DNA of 64,000 nt from Pachypanchax playfairii (Eukaryota; Chordata; Actinopteri; Cyprinodontiformes; Aplocheilidae), in NCBI GenBank assembly GCA_006937955.1, contig SSNP01000384.1, forward strand, positions 127,829-191,828. Direction: 5' to 3'. Shown here piece after piece: positions 53,851-64,000 of this stretch (within the stretch, counting starts at the first letter, position 1; every line of letters starts with the position of its first letter). Below the pieces are notes generated by a model. It saw only the letters and a program-made list of their open reading frames with translations, ran no database searches and was not told the DNA's origin. Made by a program: the position numbers and the translations under genes.

Positions 53851-56460
53851 GAGCTAAATTTACCTTCAGTTGGAAATGAGCAAAATGATGCTCTAACTAA
53901 CCCTATCACTAAGAAAGAATTAGAGGAGGATATAAACAGATTGAAACCAAATAAATCTCCAGGTATTGACAGATTCCCTAATGAATGGTACAGGACATTT
54001 AAGACATCTTTGATCCCTATATTGCTGAATTCCTTCAACTGGACGTTAAATAAAGCTGTAATACCACCATCCTGGAAAGATGCAATGATTTCAGTTTTAC
54101 CAAAAGAGGGTAAAAACAAAGAATATTGTGACTCCTATCGCCCAATCTCAGTTTTAAATGTGGATTATAAGCTATTTACATCAATAATCTCCAAACGGTT
54201 AGAACAGTTTTTACCTAATTTAATTCATGAAGATCAGACTGGATTTATAAAGGGCAGACAAACACAAGATAACATCAGACGAACTTTACATATAGTAGAA
54301 CACTGTCATAACCAAAAATTAACAGCAGCACTAATCAGCTTGGATGCTGAAAAAGCCTTTGACAGGGTCAGTTTTAATTTCCTGTTCAAAGTGCTTGAGA
54401 GATTCGGCTTTAACAAATTCATAAAATGTATAAGGGCTCTATATAGCAACCCAACAGCTAGGGTGAAGATTAACGGATGCCTGTCTGACAGATTTCAGCT
54501 TTATCGGGGCACTAGACAGGGGTGCTGTCTTAGCCCATCTTTATTTGCAATATATATCGAACCCTTAGCCCAAAGAATTAGACAAAGCCAAGACTTGAAA
54601 GGTATAATTTTAGCAGATAAGGAACATTTAATTGGACTTTTTGCTGATGATATTATTATATTCCTACAAGACCCAGATCTAACATTATTCAAACTTATTT
54701 CTATCTTGAAAATGTATGGAAGTATGTCAGGCTAAAAACTTAATATTACCAAAACACAGGTTCTCCCAATAAATTATTCCCCGAATGAAGTGGTTAAACA
54801 GAAATACAATATCAACTGGGATTTAAAATCTATAAAGTACCTCAGAGTTCTAATCACCCACAATTTGAGCAAAACAGTTGAGACAAACTACAACTTGATA
54901 AGCAATAAGATCCAGAAGGACATAGATAAATGGTCAAAATTGACTTTAGATCAAGGATAGAAGTGGTAAAAATAAATATACTCCCAAGACTTCTCTATGT
55001 CTTCTTATCATTACCAGCCCAAATTCCAGAGTCTCAGTTCAATGCATGGGACAAACAGATCTCCAGATTTATTTGGGCTGGAGCGATACCACGGATTAAG
55101 TTAAAATCTCTCCAACTGAGTAAAGACAACAGGGGTCTAGCAGTACCAAATCTAAAAGAATATTTTTATGCGGCACAGTTGAGATACGTAGTCTACTGGT
55201 GCTCCTCAGAATATCAAGCAGGATGGAAACGAATTGAAGAAAATATAGGCAAATATAAACCACAAGCGAGATTAGCTATTAAAGAAAATATGGACCAGAA
55301 GTGCAACAACTCCATCATAGAAAGAACCTTACAAATTTGGCGAGAGATTGTAAGGAAGTATAAACTTGAAAAGGACATTAAAATTTTGATGTGGCCTTCC
55401 CAATGTCCTAGCTTTCAACCAGCAGCGCTTGATGATACTTTCACAAGGTGGAACGAAAGGGCAATGACAGCTGTTTACGTTCTTATTGAGGGACAAACCT
55501 TTAAAACATTTGAGACGGTTAAAAAAGAATTTAAATTAGAAAACAGAGATTTATTCTGATATTTGCAACTGAGAGATTGGTTCAATAAAGAAATTAGAAA
55601 TGAAGTATCAGCAGAGATAAATGAGGTGGTAGCAACCCTGGTAGGAGCATATAAACAAACTCCCTCAAAGATTGTGGCAAAATTATACAAAGGTCTCCAG
55701 AAAAGCAACGGTCATAATTCCTATTATATTAAGTCTAAATGGGAGACAGAATTGAGCATACGACTGTCAGAGGGTGAGTGGCTCTCCATGTGCAAAACAC
55801 AACAAACTTCTACTAGTTCACAAAATTGGCGCCTTTTTGGCTGGAAAAACCTGACTCACTTCTTTTTGACACCACACATAACCGGTAGATATCTCAACAC
55901 TAAACAGCACTGTTGGAGGCAGTGTGGCCATGGAGATGCCACTCACACACATATTTTCTGGTCCTGTGTGAAAATACAGCCTTTCTGGGAGGAAATAAGT
56001 GAAACTTTAAACAAAATCCTGCATTATAACATTCAAAGAGACCCCAAAATTTTGTATCTGGGAGCCATGCCTGAGAAGGTAATAGAACAAAAGGATGGTT
56101 ATTTATTCAAGATCCTGACCATAGCATGTAATAAGGTCATCACATTGCTTGGTCACTGGCTGGATATCATGGACGAAATCTATAACATGGAAAGACTGAC
56201 TTTTCACCTGAGGCTGAAAATGCCTGCGTTTCATAAGAAATTGAGAAAATGGACAACGTTTAGGGAACTTCAAGACGAATGAGAAATCTATGTGGACATC
56301 TTCACTATCATTGTACAAAACAATGAGTAAGAATCTGCCCCCAGTTTTTTTTTTTTGTTTGTTTTTTTTTGTTTGTTTGTTTTTTTCCTATTACAACAGA
56401 AAAACAATTGTAAGAAGATGTGTTGACCTGTGATAAAAAATTTAATAAAAAGTAAAAAAA
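53851..56460 (+). pseudogene. LINE-C, another L1-type ORF2, 5'-truncated, with stops
   Basis: RT and C-terminal region on the plus strand: LKPNKSPGIDRFPNEWYRTF, YRPISVLNVDYKLFTSI, ISLDAEKAFDRVSFNFLFKV, RGTRQGCCLSPSLFAIYIEP, LFADDIIIFLQ (catalytic ADD), then PAFHKKL near the end. CWRQCGHGDATHTHIFWSC is the C-terminal knuckle. The frames 53,941-54,735, 54,930-55,559 and 55,563-56,282 are separated by stops at 54,733 and 55,557 and by a frame change near 54,920. The 3' end has T-runs, then an A-rich tail at 56,440-56,470. It is related to, but a different family from, the L1 at 49,910. Confidence 0.88.
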
Positions 56461-56473
56461 AAAAAAAAAATAC

Positions 56474-57350
56474 TAAGAGACGGGGCGAGTCTGACCGTCA
56501 GGGGGAGCTGGTTCCATAAACTAGGGGCGCAAACTGAAAACGCCCGCTCACCGCGGGCCTTATAGCGGGCTGGACGAACCTGCAGCAAGTGCTGCTCAGA
56601 GGACCTCAGGGAACGCCTCGGGACATAGGGACAGAGAAGCTGCGCCAAGTAGGGTGGCCCGAGCGCATGCAAAGATTTAAAAGCAAATAAAAGGATCTTA
56701 AATTTAATCTGATAGCGGATTGGCAGCCAGTGCAGATTAGCCAGTACAGGGGTGATATGTTGCTTCAGCCAGTGCAGATTAGCCAGTACAGGGGTGGTAT
56801 GTTGCTTCAAAGTAGTCCCAGTTAAAAATCATGCAGCAGCATTTTGTAGTAACTGGAGATGGACTATTGAGGATGAAGGAGCACCATATAACAGAGAGTT
56901 GGCATAATCAAGGCGTGATGTCACAAACGCATGGATGACTGAGTGAAGATCTTTTCTCCTCAGAATGGGTTTTAGCTTGGTCAGCCTACGGAGGTGGAAA
57001 AAACAGGATCTAACAACCTGATTAATCTGGACATCAAATCTGAGGTCAGAGTCAAAGATGACCCCCAGATTTTTGATGTTCGGTTTCAGTAGAGCCGACA
57101 AGCAGGAGGGAAGAGTCGGGACTACAGCAGCAGGAGAACAAGGGGAAAACAATATTGCTTCCAATTTAGACTCGTTTAAGTGGAGAAAATTATCAGAGAG
57201 CCAAGTCTTAATCTCAGCCATACAATCAGAAAGGGGTTGCACTGGATCAGTTGATTTTAGGGCCACATATAACTGACAGTCATCGGCATAAAGGTGGTAA
57301 TTCACCTGAAATTTCTTTAAAATGCCTGCCAGTGGTAAAATATACAAGTT
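56474..57350 (-). pseudogene. L2-like LINE (third subfamily), partial RT C-terminal region
   Basis: The frame 56,829-57,347 begins in the RT catalytic region (YHLYADDCQLYVALKSTD, catalytic ADD) and continues with NLGVIFDSDLRFDVQINQVV and VIHAFVTSRLDYANSLLYGA. The frame 56,442-56,810 is the last part (LANLHWLPIRYQIKFKIL). A 42-48 bp stretch is duplicated in tandem at about 56,720-56,815 (KQHTTPVLANLHWL and KQHITPVLANLHWL). A stop and a shift split the two frames. Confidence 0.82.
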
Positions 57351-57354
57351 AAGT

Positions 57355-57947
57355 TTTTACGTTCTAGAATGCGCCGCGAGGTGGCAGCAATTGTAGTAAC
57401 TCTGTCTTTTCTATCGTGATTTTTTTAAAATTACAGCCGTCTTTTGACAGACTTCAGCTGTCAAATTAGTTTTTTAAAAGAGGATTTTTACGTCGGTTCG
57501 GAGGCTGTGCTGCACGGGAGAGTTTTTTTGGATGTTTTTGGCTCTTTTTGGCTGTTTCCAGATTTGGTTATGATGAGTCTCCATGGCAACGGAAGACTTG
57601 TTTATCAGCGTGACCAACTGATAAAACTCTCCCAAATCAAAATTAACAGTGAAATAACACAGCAAATCCCGCTGGAGTTGAAGAGAAAGAGAAGAGGACG
57701 CAGGGCAGGAGTGAAGCAGAGAGAAAAGCGGTGGAGATTTAAACCGTTTCTTCCAACTGTTGTGATGGGTAACGTCAGATCGCTAGCTAACAAAACGGAC
57801 GAGCTCGAGGTGCTAACCAGGTCCCAGAGAGAGTACAGAGAATGCAGTTTTATGTGTTTCACCGAGACGTGGCTGCATGAACACATCCCGGACAGTATCG
57901 TGTCTGTACACGGCTTTATGACGGTCCGCGCAGACCGCAGTAAGCAA
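57355..57947 (+). pseudogene. LINE 5' region with endonuclease start (cut at the single N)
   Basis: It resembles the 5' part of 32,402-33,573: CCATGGCAACGGAAGACTTG, then MGNVRSLANKTDELE, CSFMCFTETWLHEHIPDSIV and VHGFMTVRADRS. The frame runs through the N at 57,948 straight into L1 sequence, so the long apparent ORF to 58,217 is chimeric. It is cut after about 60 residues of endonuclease. Confidence 0.8.
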
Positions 57948-57948
57948 N
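57948..57948. other. Single N: second assembly junction
   Basis: One isolated N separates the LINE 5' region from L1 3' sequence that duplicates 53,262-53,837. Confidence 0.95.
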
Positions 57949-58537
57949 ATTTAGGATATAAACCACCACAACTTAAAGGAATAGATGGATATCTGTGGAA
58001 TGTTCTTTTAGCATCAGGGAAGAAAGTGATAACAAAAAAATGGATGGTACAGCATGGACCAACTGTTGAGGAGTGGAATGAGGTGACCGTGGCCATTTAC
58101 AAGATGGAAAAAATTACTTTTTCGGTGAATCTGCAGATGGACATTTTTGCTAAATACTGGGGAAAGTGGAAGAAATATGCCAGAAATTCTATTCATAATT
58201 TCATTTTAAGTGAATAAGGAACTACTTAACAAATGAAAACATCCTGTGTTTTATTGCAGAACCTTTTGTAACACCCTTGTGAACTACAATACTGCTACAT
58301 GTTAATGTTTTCTCTCTGTCTGTTCTGTTTATTTTATTGTATTTTATTTTACTTTTTCTTTATACCATTATAAGAAAATGATACTACATGTAAAAAAGGA
58401 GAAGAAAAGACAATGATGGACAGTTGATCTCTAGCTTCTTAACCTTCTCCTCTGGTTTGTATTGTGGCTAAAAAGTGTTGGAGTCTGTTTCTACAAATGG
58501 AAAAAGATCAATAAAAATAAAGTTTAAAAAAAAAAAA
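57949..58537 (+). mobile_element. L1 3' end belonging to the insertion that starts at 46,724
   Basis: It contains the last 77 codons of ORF2 (KMEKITFSVNLQMDIFAKYW), where the stop TGA of the other copy is AGA, so this copy reads 13 residues further. Then come the 3' UTR and poly-A, followed by the target-site duplication. Confidence 0.88.
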
Positions 58538-58550
58538 ATCTCCTCCTATC
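58538..58550. repeat. Target-site duplication of the L1 insertion, right copy
   Basis: ATCTCCTCCTATC follows the poly-A of the L1 3' end and precedes the continuation of LINE-A. Confidence 0.9.
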
Positions 58551-58975
58551 AGTATTATACCTTCTCCTTTCTCAGTCAGCAAAGCTGCAATATTTCTTAT
58601 GAAGGATGGACGGTCTTCATTAGGGGCATACACATTTAAAATGGTTAACTTTATGCTACCAATTGTACCGATCACCATTACATAACGTCCCTCGCTGTCT
58701 TCATATGTTTTCTCATTAGTATAGGGTACATGTTTACCAAACAGAATAACAACTCTTCTTTTCTTTCCATCTTTGCAGTTTGCTCCATAAATCTGGTCGA
58801 CCCACCCTCTTCTCAATTTCAACTGTTCGGCTGCAGATAGATGCGTTTCCTGGATCAACGCGATAGAACATTTGAGCATTTTCAACTGGTTAAGGATTTT
58901 TCTCCTTTTAACGGGGTTGTTGATTCCTTTGACATTGTAACTGATTAAATTTAAGAATGGTTAGTTCATTAAAAC
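58551..58975 (-). pseudogene. LINE-A ORF2, endonuclease N-terminal half
   Basis: On the minus strand it reads NLISYNVKGINNPVKRRK, then IALIQETHLSAAEQLKLRRG (E block), then LTILNVYAPNEDRPSF and IILIGGDF, where it is cut by the L1 target-site duplication. The IGGDF motif is present on both sides of the insertion (here and at 46,720), confirming the split. A stop lies four codons before NLISYN, in line with truncation or with the LINE-B junction near 58,975. Confidence 0.88.
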
Positions 58976-59935
58976 AGAAGCTGTATGTATTGTAATATAA
59001 AATTCTAATCCAATTAATAAAAGACTCACCGAAACCAAACCTGGACAACACAGAAAACATATACGGCCACTCAACCTGGTCGAATGCTTTCTCAGCATCT
59101 AAAGCTATAACCATAGAGTCATCTACACTTCAATCTGGACTATCGATTAGATTAAGCAGTCTACGCATATTAAAATAAATGTATCGTTGGGGAATAAACC
59201 CAGTCTGATCTGCGTGAATAAGTTTTGCTATATGGTCCTTGAGATGATTTGACAATATTTTTGTCAGTATTTTAGTCTCAACTGAAAGGAGAGAAATTGG
59301 ACGATAAGATGAAACAGACAAAGGATCACGATCCTTTTTAAGAATTAATGAAATAACTCCATGATACAATGTGCAAGGTAAAGAGCCAGACAATTTTGAA
59401 TGCTTAAACATCCGAAGAATAAGAGGAACTAACAATGTACAGTACCCTTTATAAAATTCTGCCCCAAAGCCATCAGGCCCAGGAGCCTTATTATTTGAAA
59501 GCTGACTAATAGCAGCCTTTACTTCACTCAGTGTGATGTCAGCATTCAAGTTTTCAACTGCAGCATCATCCAGCTTAGGAAGGTTACATTTCTCAAGAAA
59601 ATCTTCAATCACTGACAAACTAGTTGAACTCTTTGAGCTGTATAAATCACAATAAAAATCTTTAAAGCACTTGTTTATATCACGAGGATCCCTAACAGTT
59701 TGTCCATTCTTATCCTTAATTGACAAAATTGTTTGTGAGGCTTGAGTTTTTCTCAGCATTTGAGCAAGTAGCTTATGGGGCTTGTCCCCAAATTCAAAGA
59801 AATTCTGTTTGCACTTGGCAATTTGTAAACCTACTCGTTTCTTCAGCAAACAATTATATTCACATTTCAGTTTTGTAATTTTACCCATTACTTCTGTTGA
59901 TGGAGATGTTTGATAATCATGATCTAAACAATCTA
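58976..59935 (-). pseudogene. LINE-B, L1-type ORF2, reverse transcriptase N-terminal half
   Basis: The frames 59,130-59,888 and 58,908-59,114 read FNEFGDKPHKLLAQMLRKTQ-like (in fact FFEFGDKPHKLLAQ), ISQLSNNKAPGPDGFGAEFY, YRPISLLSVETKILTKILSN and HADQTGFIPQRYIYFNMRRL. Then ALDAEKAFDQVEWPYMFSVL follows after a stop near 59,117-59,130. The RT is cut at WIRILYYN, where LINE-A begins (about 58,975). The YADD block is therefore missing. Confidence 0.87.
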
Positions 59936-61208
59936 GACAGAGGTTGTGACTTTTGGGCCTGAGAATCTTAGGAACACGTTGTATAGTCAGTCATCAATGC
60001 TGGATGGCATTAATTTATCCTCCAACAAGAAGGAAAAGAACCTGGGTGTTATCTTTGACCAGGACATGTCCTTTAGTTCTCATATAAAGCATGTTACCAG
60101 GACGGCCTACTTCCACCTGCGTAATGTTGCTAAAATTAGGAGCATTTTGAATCAAAGAGATGCAGAAACATTTGTTCATGCATTTATTACTTCCAGACTT
60201 GATTACTGTAATTCATTATTATCAAGGTGTTCTAATAGTGCTGTTAAAGACCTCCAGCTGATCCAAAATACTGCTGCCAGAGTTCTGATGAGAGTTAGAA
60301 GGAGAGATCATATTTCTCCTGTTTTAGCATCACTTCATTGGCTCCCTGTAAGGTCTAGAATAAAGTTTAAGGTTTTACTTTTGACGTATAAAGCCTTGAA
60401 CGACCAAACTCCAGCTTATATTAAAGATCTTATTGTTCCATATGCTCCTAACAGAACACTTCGCTCTCAGACTGCAGGTCTGCTTGTAGTTCCTAGAGTT
60501 TCTAAAAGTAGAACGGGAGGAAGAGCTTTTAGTTATCAGGCTCCTCTCCTGTGAAACCAGCTTCCACTTTTTATCCGTGAGGCAGACACCTTGTGTAGTT
60601 TTAAGAATAGACTTAAAACTTTCCTTTTTATACAATCCTATAGTCAGGGTTAGCTTGGGTTCTCCTGAGCTTTCCCTTTAGTTATGCTGCTATAGGTTTA
60701 GACTGCCGGAGGACATACTGACCACATTTCTTCACTCTGCTGTCTTTCTTTACTCTGGCTGCCTCTGAGGAGGATGTATTTCACATAAACAAACAATGAA
60801 ATATTCCCACTAGAGCCATCAAATTGTTATTGCTTTGATTGTTACTGCTGCCATTAACTGTTTCTCTGTTTATCTTTCTATAGACATGACGACTGGCCAA
60901 AATACATCTGTGTTTGTCTCTTTCCTGTCAGCTCAGACCCCAGTCGGCCATCCTGAGCCGGGTTCTGGTTCTGGTTCTGGTTCTGCTAGAGGTTTCTTCC
61001 GGTTAAAAGGGAGTCGTTCCTTTCCACTGTCGCCAATCGTGCTTGCTCAGGATGGGGGATTGTGCTGAAATAACAATTCAGCCCAATCGGCTGGTTCCTT
61101 AGATAGAAAATGTTTTATTATTAATTGGTTGATTTTCTGTGAAGTGCCTTGAAATGACTTTGTCATGAACTGGCGCTTTATAAATAAATAAACTTGAAAC
61201 TTGAAACT
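59936..61208 (+). mobile_element. L2-type LINE, 5'-truncated, inserted in LINE-B
   Basis: It carries the last part of ORF2 and the same 3' UTR and tail as 1-557. LINE-B continues on both sides (SNLQHL-type residues on the right at about 61,215, LDHDYQTSPSTEV on the left). Confidence 0.88.
59946..60655 (+). pseudogene. L2 ORF2 C-terminal part with one stop
   Basis: The frame is open from the truncation to 60,554 (NLGVIFDQDMSFSSHIKHVT; FITSRLDYCNSLLSRCSNSA; VLASLHWLPVRSRIKFKVLL). At 60,552 a TGA stands where TGG is expected (in the CTCCTNTGGAACCAG-type LWNQLP motif). The frame resumes with NQLPLFIREADTLCSFKNR to the natural end. It is the same family as 37,592-38,327 on the other strand. Confidence 0.88.
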
Positions 61209-62140
61209 TAAATGTTGTAAATTTGATTCCAAGTCCTTAAATTCTATTTCGTGGGATTTACGTTTTGCTGCTGTAAAAGATATAACCTGTCCTCAAATTA
61301 CTGCCTTTAATCCCTCCCAAAGAATTGAATCACTTACATCACCTTTGTCATTTTCTTGTACATAAGTTATAATGTGATCTTCAAATTTCTTGAGAAAGGA
61401 TTCATCCTTCAACAGAGTTGGATCAAATCGCCAATCTCTCCTTCCAGCATTAACCAAAGTAGCAAGGTCAAGATCTACAGAAACTGGACCATGGTCAGAA
61501 ACTAAAATAGGATGATAAGTTATGTCCTTCACAACCGGAATCAACTTAGAATCTAAAAAAATATAGTCTATGCGAGAATATGTCCTGTGGACAGGAGAAA
61601 AAAAAGAATATGCTCTACCTGTGGGATATAAAAGTCTCTAAAATGTTCATATTTTACAGAGCATTTTTGACAACCTGACTTGATTTTAACTGCTGAGAAT
61701 GTTTTGTTGAACTTTTATCTAAATGTGTATCCAAAGTCATATATCCCCTGCTATAATTATATTAGAGCCGTCCAGGTTTGGTATTAGTTTGAAAATATTT
61801 TGAAAAAACTCTGGGCAGTCAAAATTGGGGCCATATATGTTAACTAAAGTAACTGAAACAGAGTTCAAAAGACCTGTAAGAATTAAAAACCTTCCAGAAC
61901 AACTGCATCCTGACAGAAAGGAACATTTTTTCTAAACAAAATTGACACTCCCCTTGCTTTGGCTCCAAAATTTGCATTATATGCCTGTCCCAACCAAGTT
62001 GCACGAAGGAATGACAGGATTAAATGTTTGGCATGTGTCTCCTGTAAAAAGAGGCAGCAAACGTTTTAAATGTGCATGCACTCTGGCCCTTTTAATAGGG
62101 TTCCCAAGGTCTTTTACATTCTAGTGGACCAATCTCAAAG
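61209..62140 (-). pseudogene. LINE-B, L1-type ORF2, endonuclease domain
   Basis: Minus strand, several frames. Near the 5' end (62,040-62,130) it reads VKDLGNPIKRARVHAHLKRL and QETHAKHLILSFLRATWLG. At about 61,930-61,820 it reads ARGVSILFRKNVPF and VTLVNIYGPNFDCPEFF, then SNIIIAGDI (degenerate GDFN). At 61,293-61,544 it reads SDHGPVSVDLDLATLV, the SDH block, and DWRFDPTLLKDESFLKKFE. Shifts and stops make it inactive. It runs into the RT part at 59,935 across the L2 insert. Confidence 0.8.
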
Positions 62141-62465
62141 TAGTTTTATTAGCCATAGGAGACATTGTTTTCTATTTAAATTACGACAAGAAAAATAAAG
62201 TAACTCTCCATCAATTTATTAAGTACTGTGTCTTGTACTAACACGACAAGATAAACAAGCACAAAAAAATTGTATTGTAAATTTAGAGTACTTTCTGGAA
62301 CCATAATGGCAAAAGTGTTTTTTACGAAATACCTATACAGTCCCACCTCTTGAGCCATTGAAAGTCTAGGGGTGAAATATCAGTCGTTATTATTATTTCC
62401 AAATCAACCATATCTTTGTCATTATATAATGTCTGTTAGACAGATGAAAGAAAAATATTTTTTTT
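62141..62465. other. No gene recognised
   Basis: AT-rich sequence with no shared repeat or protein-like frame. Confidence 0.4.
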
Positions 62466-63145
62466 GCCATATATTGAAGTATTTTATGTTATGATCTGGG
62501 TTTAAGTGGCGGACTCAAGTGCAGAAGAGCACGGAAACCAGGGATGAGATCAAACATAAACATTTAATGAAGGAAAAACAAGAAGCTGACGGGCAAAACA
62601 AACTTACATCTGTGGATCATGAGGAACAGAAGAACCATAGGCAGGAAGGAAAAAGTAATCCGTTGTACGAAAACACGACCAGGAACCAAAACAAACCGAT
62701 AACAAATAAACCTGAACACGCTCCTTAAATAACAAACTGAAAACTAATCAAAGAAACTAGACACACCTGGAAACAGAAGAAACAAAAGAAATGACGTCCT
62801 CCAGACCCCCTGAGACGGGGCTGGGACCCGTGAGCAGACAGGAGTCGGCGGGACCCTCTGGCGGACGGCGGTCGATGGGACCCTCTGGCGGACGGCGGTC
62901 ACCCAGACCCTCTGGAGAACGAGGACTGGAGCCCGGTCTGGAACCTGGATCCTCTGGAGAACTCCAGTCAGCAGGACCCGCAGGCAGACGAGGAACCGGT
63001 ATCGAAGGAACGCCGTAGGTTGTGACGTACTTGATCTCGGAAACCGGTGTGAGCGGAACCTTCGGTCTCTGTCATCTGCGTCGTCGCCGGGGTCTGGTTC
63101 TCTGAAGCGGCGCAACTAATCCAGCACCCTCCACCGTGATGCTCT
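62466..63145. repeat. Unclassified interspersed repeat-like region with a GC-rich minisatellite
   Basis: It starts with a segment such as GCGGACTCAAGTGCAGAAGA and ACATTTAATGAAGG, a style common in fish repeats. From about 62,850 it contains GACCCTCTGGCGGACGGCGG units of 30 bp repeated about three to five times imperfectly. Open frames across it on both strands follow from composition. I do not call a gene. Confidence 0.45.
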
Positions 63146-63689
63146 CTAACTCTCCCTCCTCCTCTGCCTCAGAAGGTCAAAAGTCCTCCCAATGAAAGGA
63201 AGGGGAAAAGAGGGTGGGGGGTAAGTCCCAGAGAGTTGGTCGACCAGCACGACCCGACTGCTGGTTGTCAGAACCTGGTCGCCCCATAGTCGAACCGGGG
63301 GAGAGGTCTGGTGGACCTGGTTGGGGAGCAACCATATGCCGCTTTCACACATGGGCCGAATGGTGTCGGTACGGACCCCTTCCTGCTTTGTTCATACTTG
63401 GCCGGCCCCGTCAGAGCCCGCCCCAACAGGCACCTTTTTTGGAACCACTGGCTCTGTGGTCCGATCAGGGCCAACCCGACCCCATACCTACTCACCACGC
63501 CTACCTATGAACTGATTGGTCAAGTAAACTGATTCCAGTCACGAGCCTACCTATGTAGTCTTAACCACAGATTGGCCTGGTAGTGTGCACGTGTGTGACG
63601 ACACTGAACAGCGCCGATGGGATTTAACAGGTCTCCTGTAACGCATGTTATTATTTTTTTCACATGATTTTTAACATGACAACTACAAA
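63146..63689. other. GC-rich region, no gene recognised
   Basis: Several overlapping short open frames on both strands follow from composition. The segment CGCTTTCACACATGGGCCG hints at a MITE of the PIF/Harbinger or hAT kind, but no paired ends were found. Confidence 0.35.
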
Positions 63690-63858
63690 AGCAGTGCCGT
63701 GACAAGCTGAAAAAACTCAAATGTGAGTACAGAGTGATCAAGAACCTGCAACGGTCGGAGTGGAGCCGACCACAAGTGATGGAAGTGGTTCCAGGACATG
63801 GATGCTTTTTATGGGGAAAGGAGAGTGTTTGGAGAGGACATGGCAGCTGTAAGGGTGA
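63690..63858 (+). pseudogene. Broken exon of a Myb/SANT-like (trihelix) DNA-binding domain
   Basis: The plus strand reads CRDKLKKLKCEYRVIKNLQ. After a one-base shift it continues GRSGADHK, a TGA in place of an arginine codon, then WKWFQDMDAFYGERRVFG and EDMAAVR before a GTGAGT donor. The order (charged helix, then W-x-W-F-x-x-M-D-x-(I/F)-x-G) is typical of Myb/SANT-like DNA-binding domains, found in host genes and in the second ORF of PIF/Harbinger transposons. One shift and one stop make it dead as read. The start lies before 63,690. Confidence 0.6.
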
Positions 63859-64000
63859 GTTATGATTAATTTTAAGTGCTTTAAACACTGTGAAGCAGCT
63901 CACGAAAAACTCCTGTAGTTAACTGGCAGTGAGCAGATGAGCTAGCTCTGTCGGCTAGCTCTTAGCCATCTGTGTTATGGCTCCCGCGACATGCAGGAGA
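63859..64000. other. Sequence to window end, no gene recognised
   Basis: It follows a possible splice donor at 63,852-63,858. Contains a short tandem GAGCTAGCTC-like stretch (TGAGCTAGCTCTGTCGGCTAGCTC). Confidence 0.35.

Noticed and set aside
57444..58217. 257-codon open frame that looks like a LINE endonuclease fused to an L1 C-terminus
   Set aside because: The fusion point is exactly the single N at 57,948, so it is an assembly product, not a gene fusion.
62791..63115. Open frames on both strands in the GC-rich repeat region
   Set aside because: Both strands are open because of composition and a 30-bp repeat. There is no conserved motif.
1..64000. A new defence, CRISPR-like or operon-like system
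   Set aside because: No spacer arrays, clustered co-directional host genes or unusual enzymes were found. Everything with coding signal is a transposable element or the one PDZ gene.

Overview
The window looks like teleost (bony fish) nuclear DNA: one partial, intron-containing, PDZ-domain host gene on the + strand (exons between about 12.8 and 29.9 kb), buried in a dense, nested pile of transposable elements. The fish assignment rests on the repeats seen: L2, Rex1-like and Rex6/R4-like LINEs, L1/Tx1-type LINEs, tRNA-derived SINEs, several Tc1/mariner families with TA target duplications, hAT and piggyBac-like elements, and a Ty3/Gypsy element. No species can be named from this. I see no rRNA, CRISPR, operon or prokaryotic feature, and no convincing new biological system. 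Families were recognised from memory of their motifs, not by a database search. Layout. 1-0.56 kb: L2 3' end. 1.38-7.32 kb: a short pogo/Tigger-like DNA element split by a decayed Gypsy retrotransposon (minus strand). 7.5-9.65 kb: Rex1-like LINE with a nested SINE and a LINE tail, then a Tc1 remnant. 11.5-12.5 kb: an old interspersed repeat split by an L2 fragment. 12.8-15.6 kb: host gene exons whose splice phases agree across introns. 15.6-28.65 kb: a 13 kb intron made largely of repeats (L2 tails, hAT, Rex1-like LINE, a TIR element holding a LINE, SINE, a piggyBac-like element holding an intact Tc1). 28.65-29.89 kb: a large serine-rich exon. Its downstream coding continuation is broken by a Tc1 copy, a hAT MITE and frameshifts up to about 32.09 kb. 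32.1-34.0 kb: an RLE-type LINE (Rex6/R4-like) split by an internally deleted LINE. 35.4-42.4 kb: a long L2 element (minus) with an SGNH-hydrolase ORF1, itself split by an intact Tc1 and a second L2. 42.4-46.7 plus 58.55-58.98 kb: L1-type LINE-A (minus), carrying a MITE. 46.7-58.5 kb: an L1 element (plus) inserted in LINE-A with a clear target-site duplication. 59-62.1 kb: L1-type LINE-B (minus), split by an L2 fragment. 62.5-64 kb: unclassified repeats and a broken Myb/SANT-like exon. The sharpest observation concerns assembly. Two isolated single N bases (48,869 and 57,948) bracket a 9.08 kb block that appears not to belong where it sits. The sequence outside both Ns is one L1 insertion bounded by a 13-bp target-site duplication. 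The block between them begins inside a Tc1 element, ends inside an unrelated LINE, and carries a second, about 99% identical, copy of parts of the same L1.
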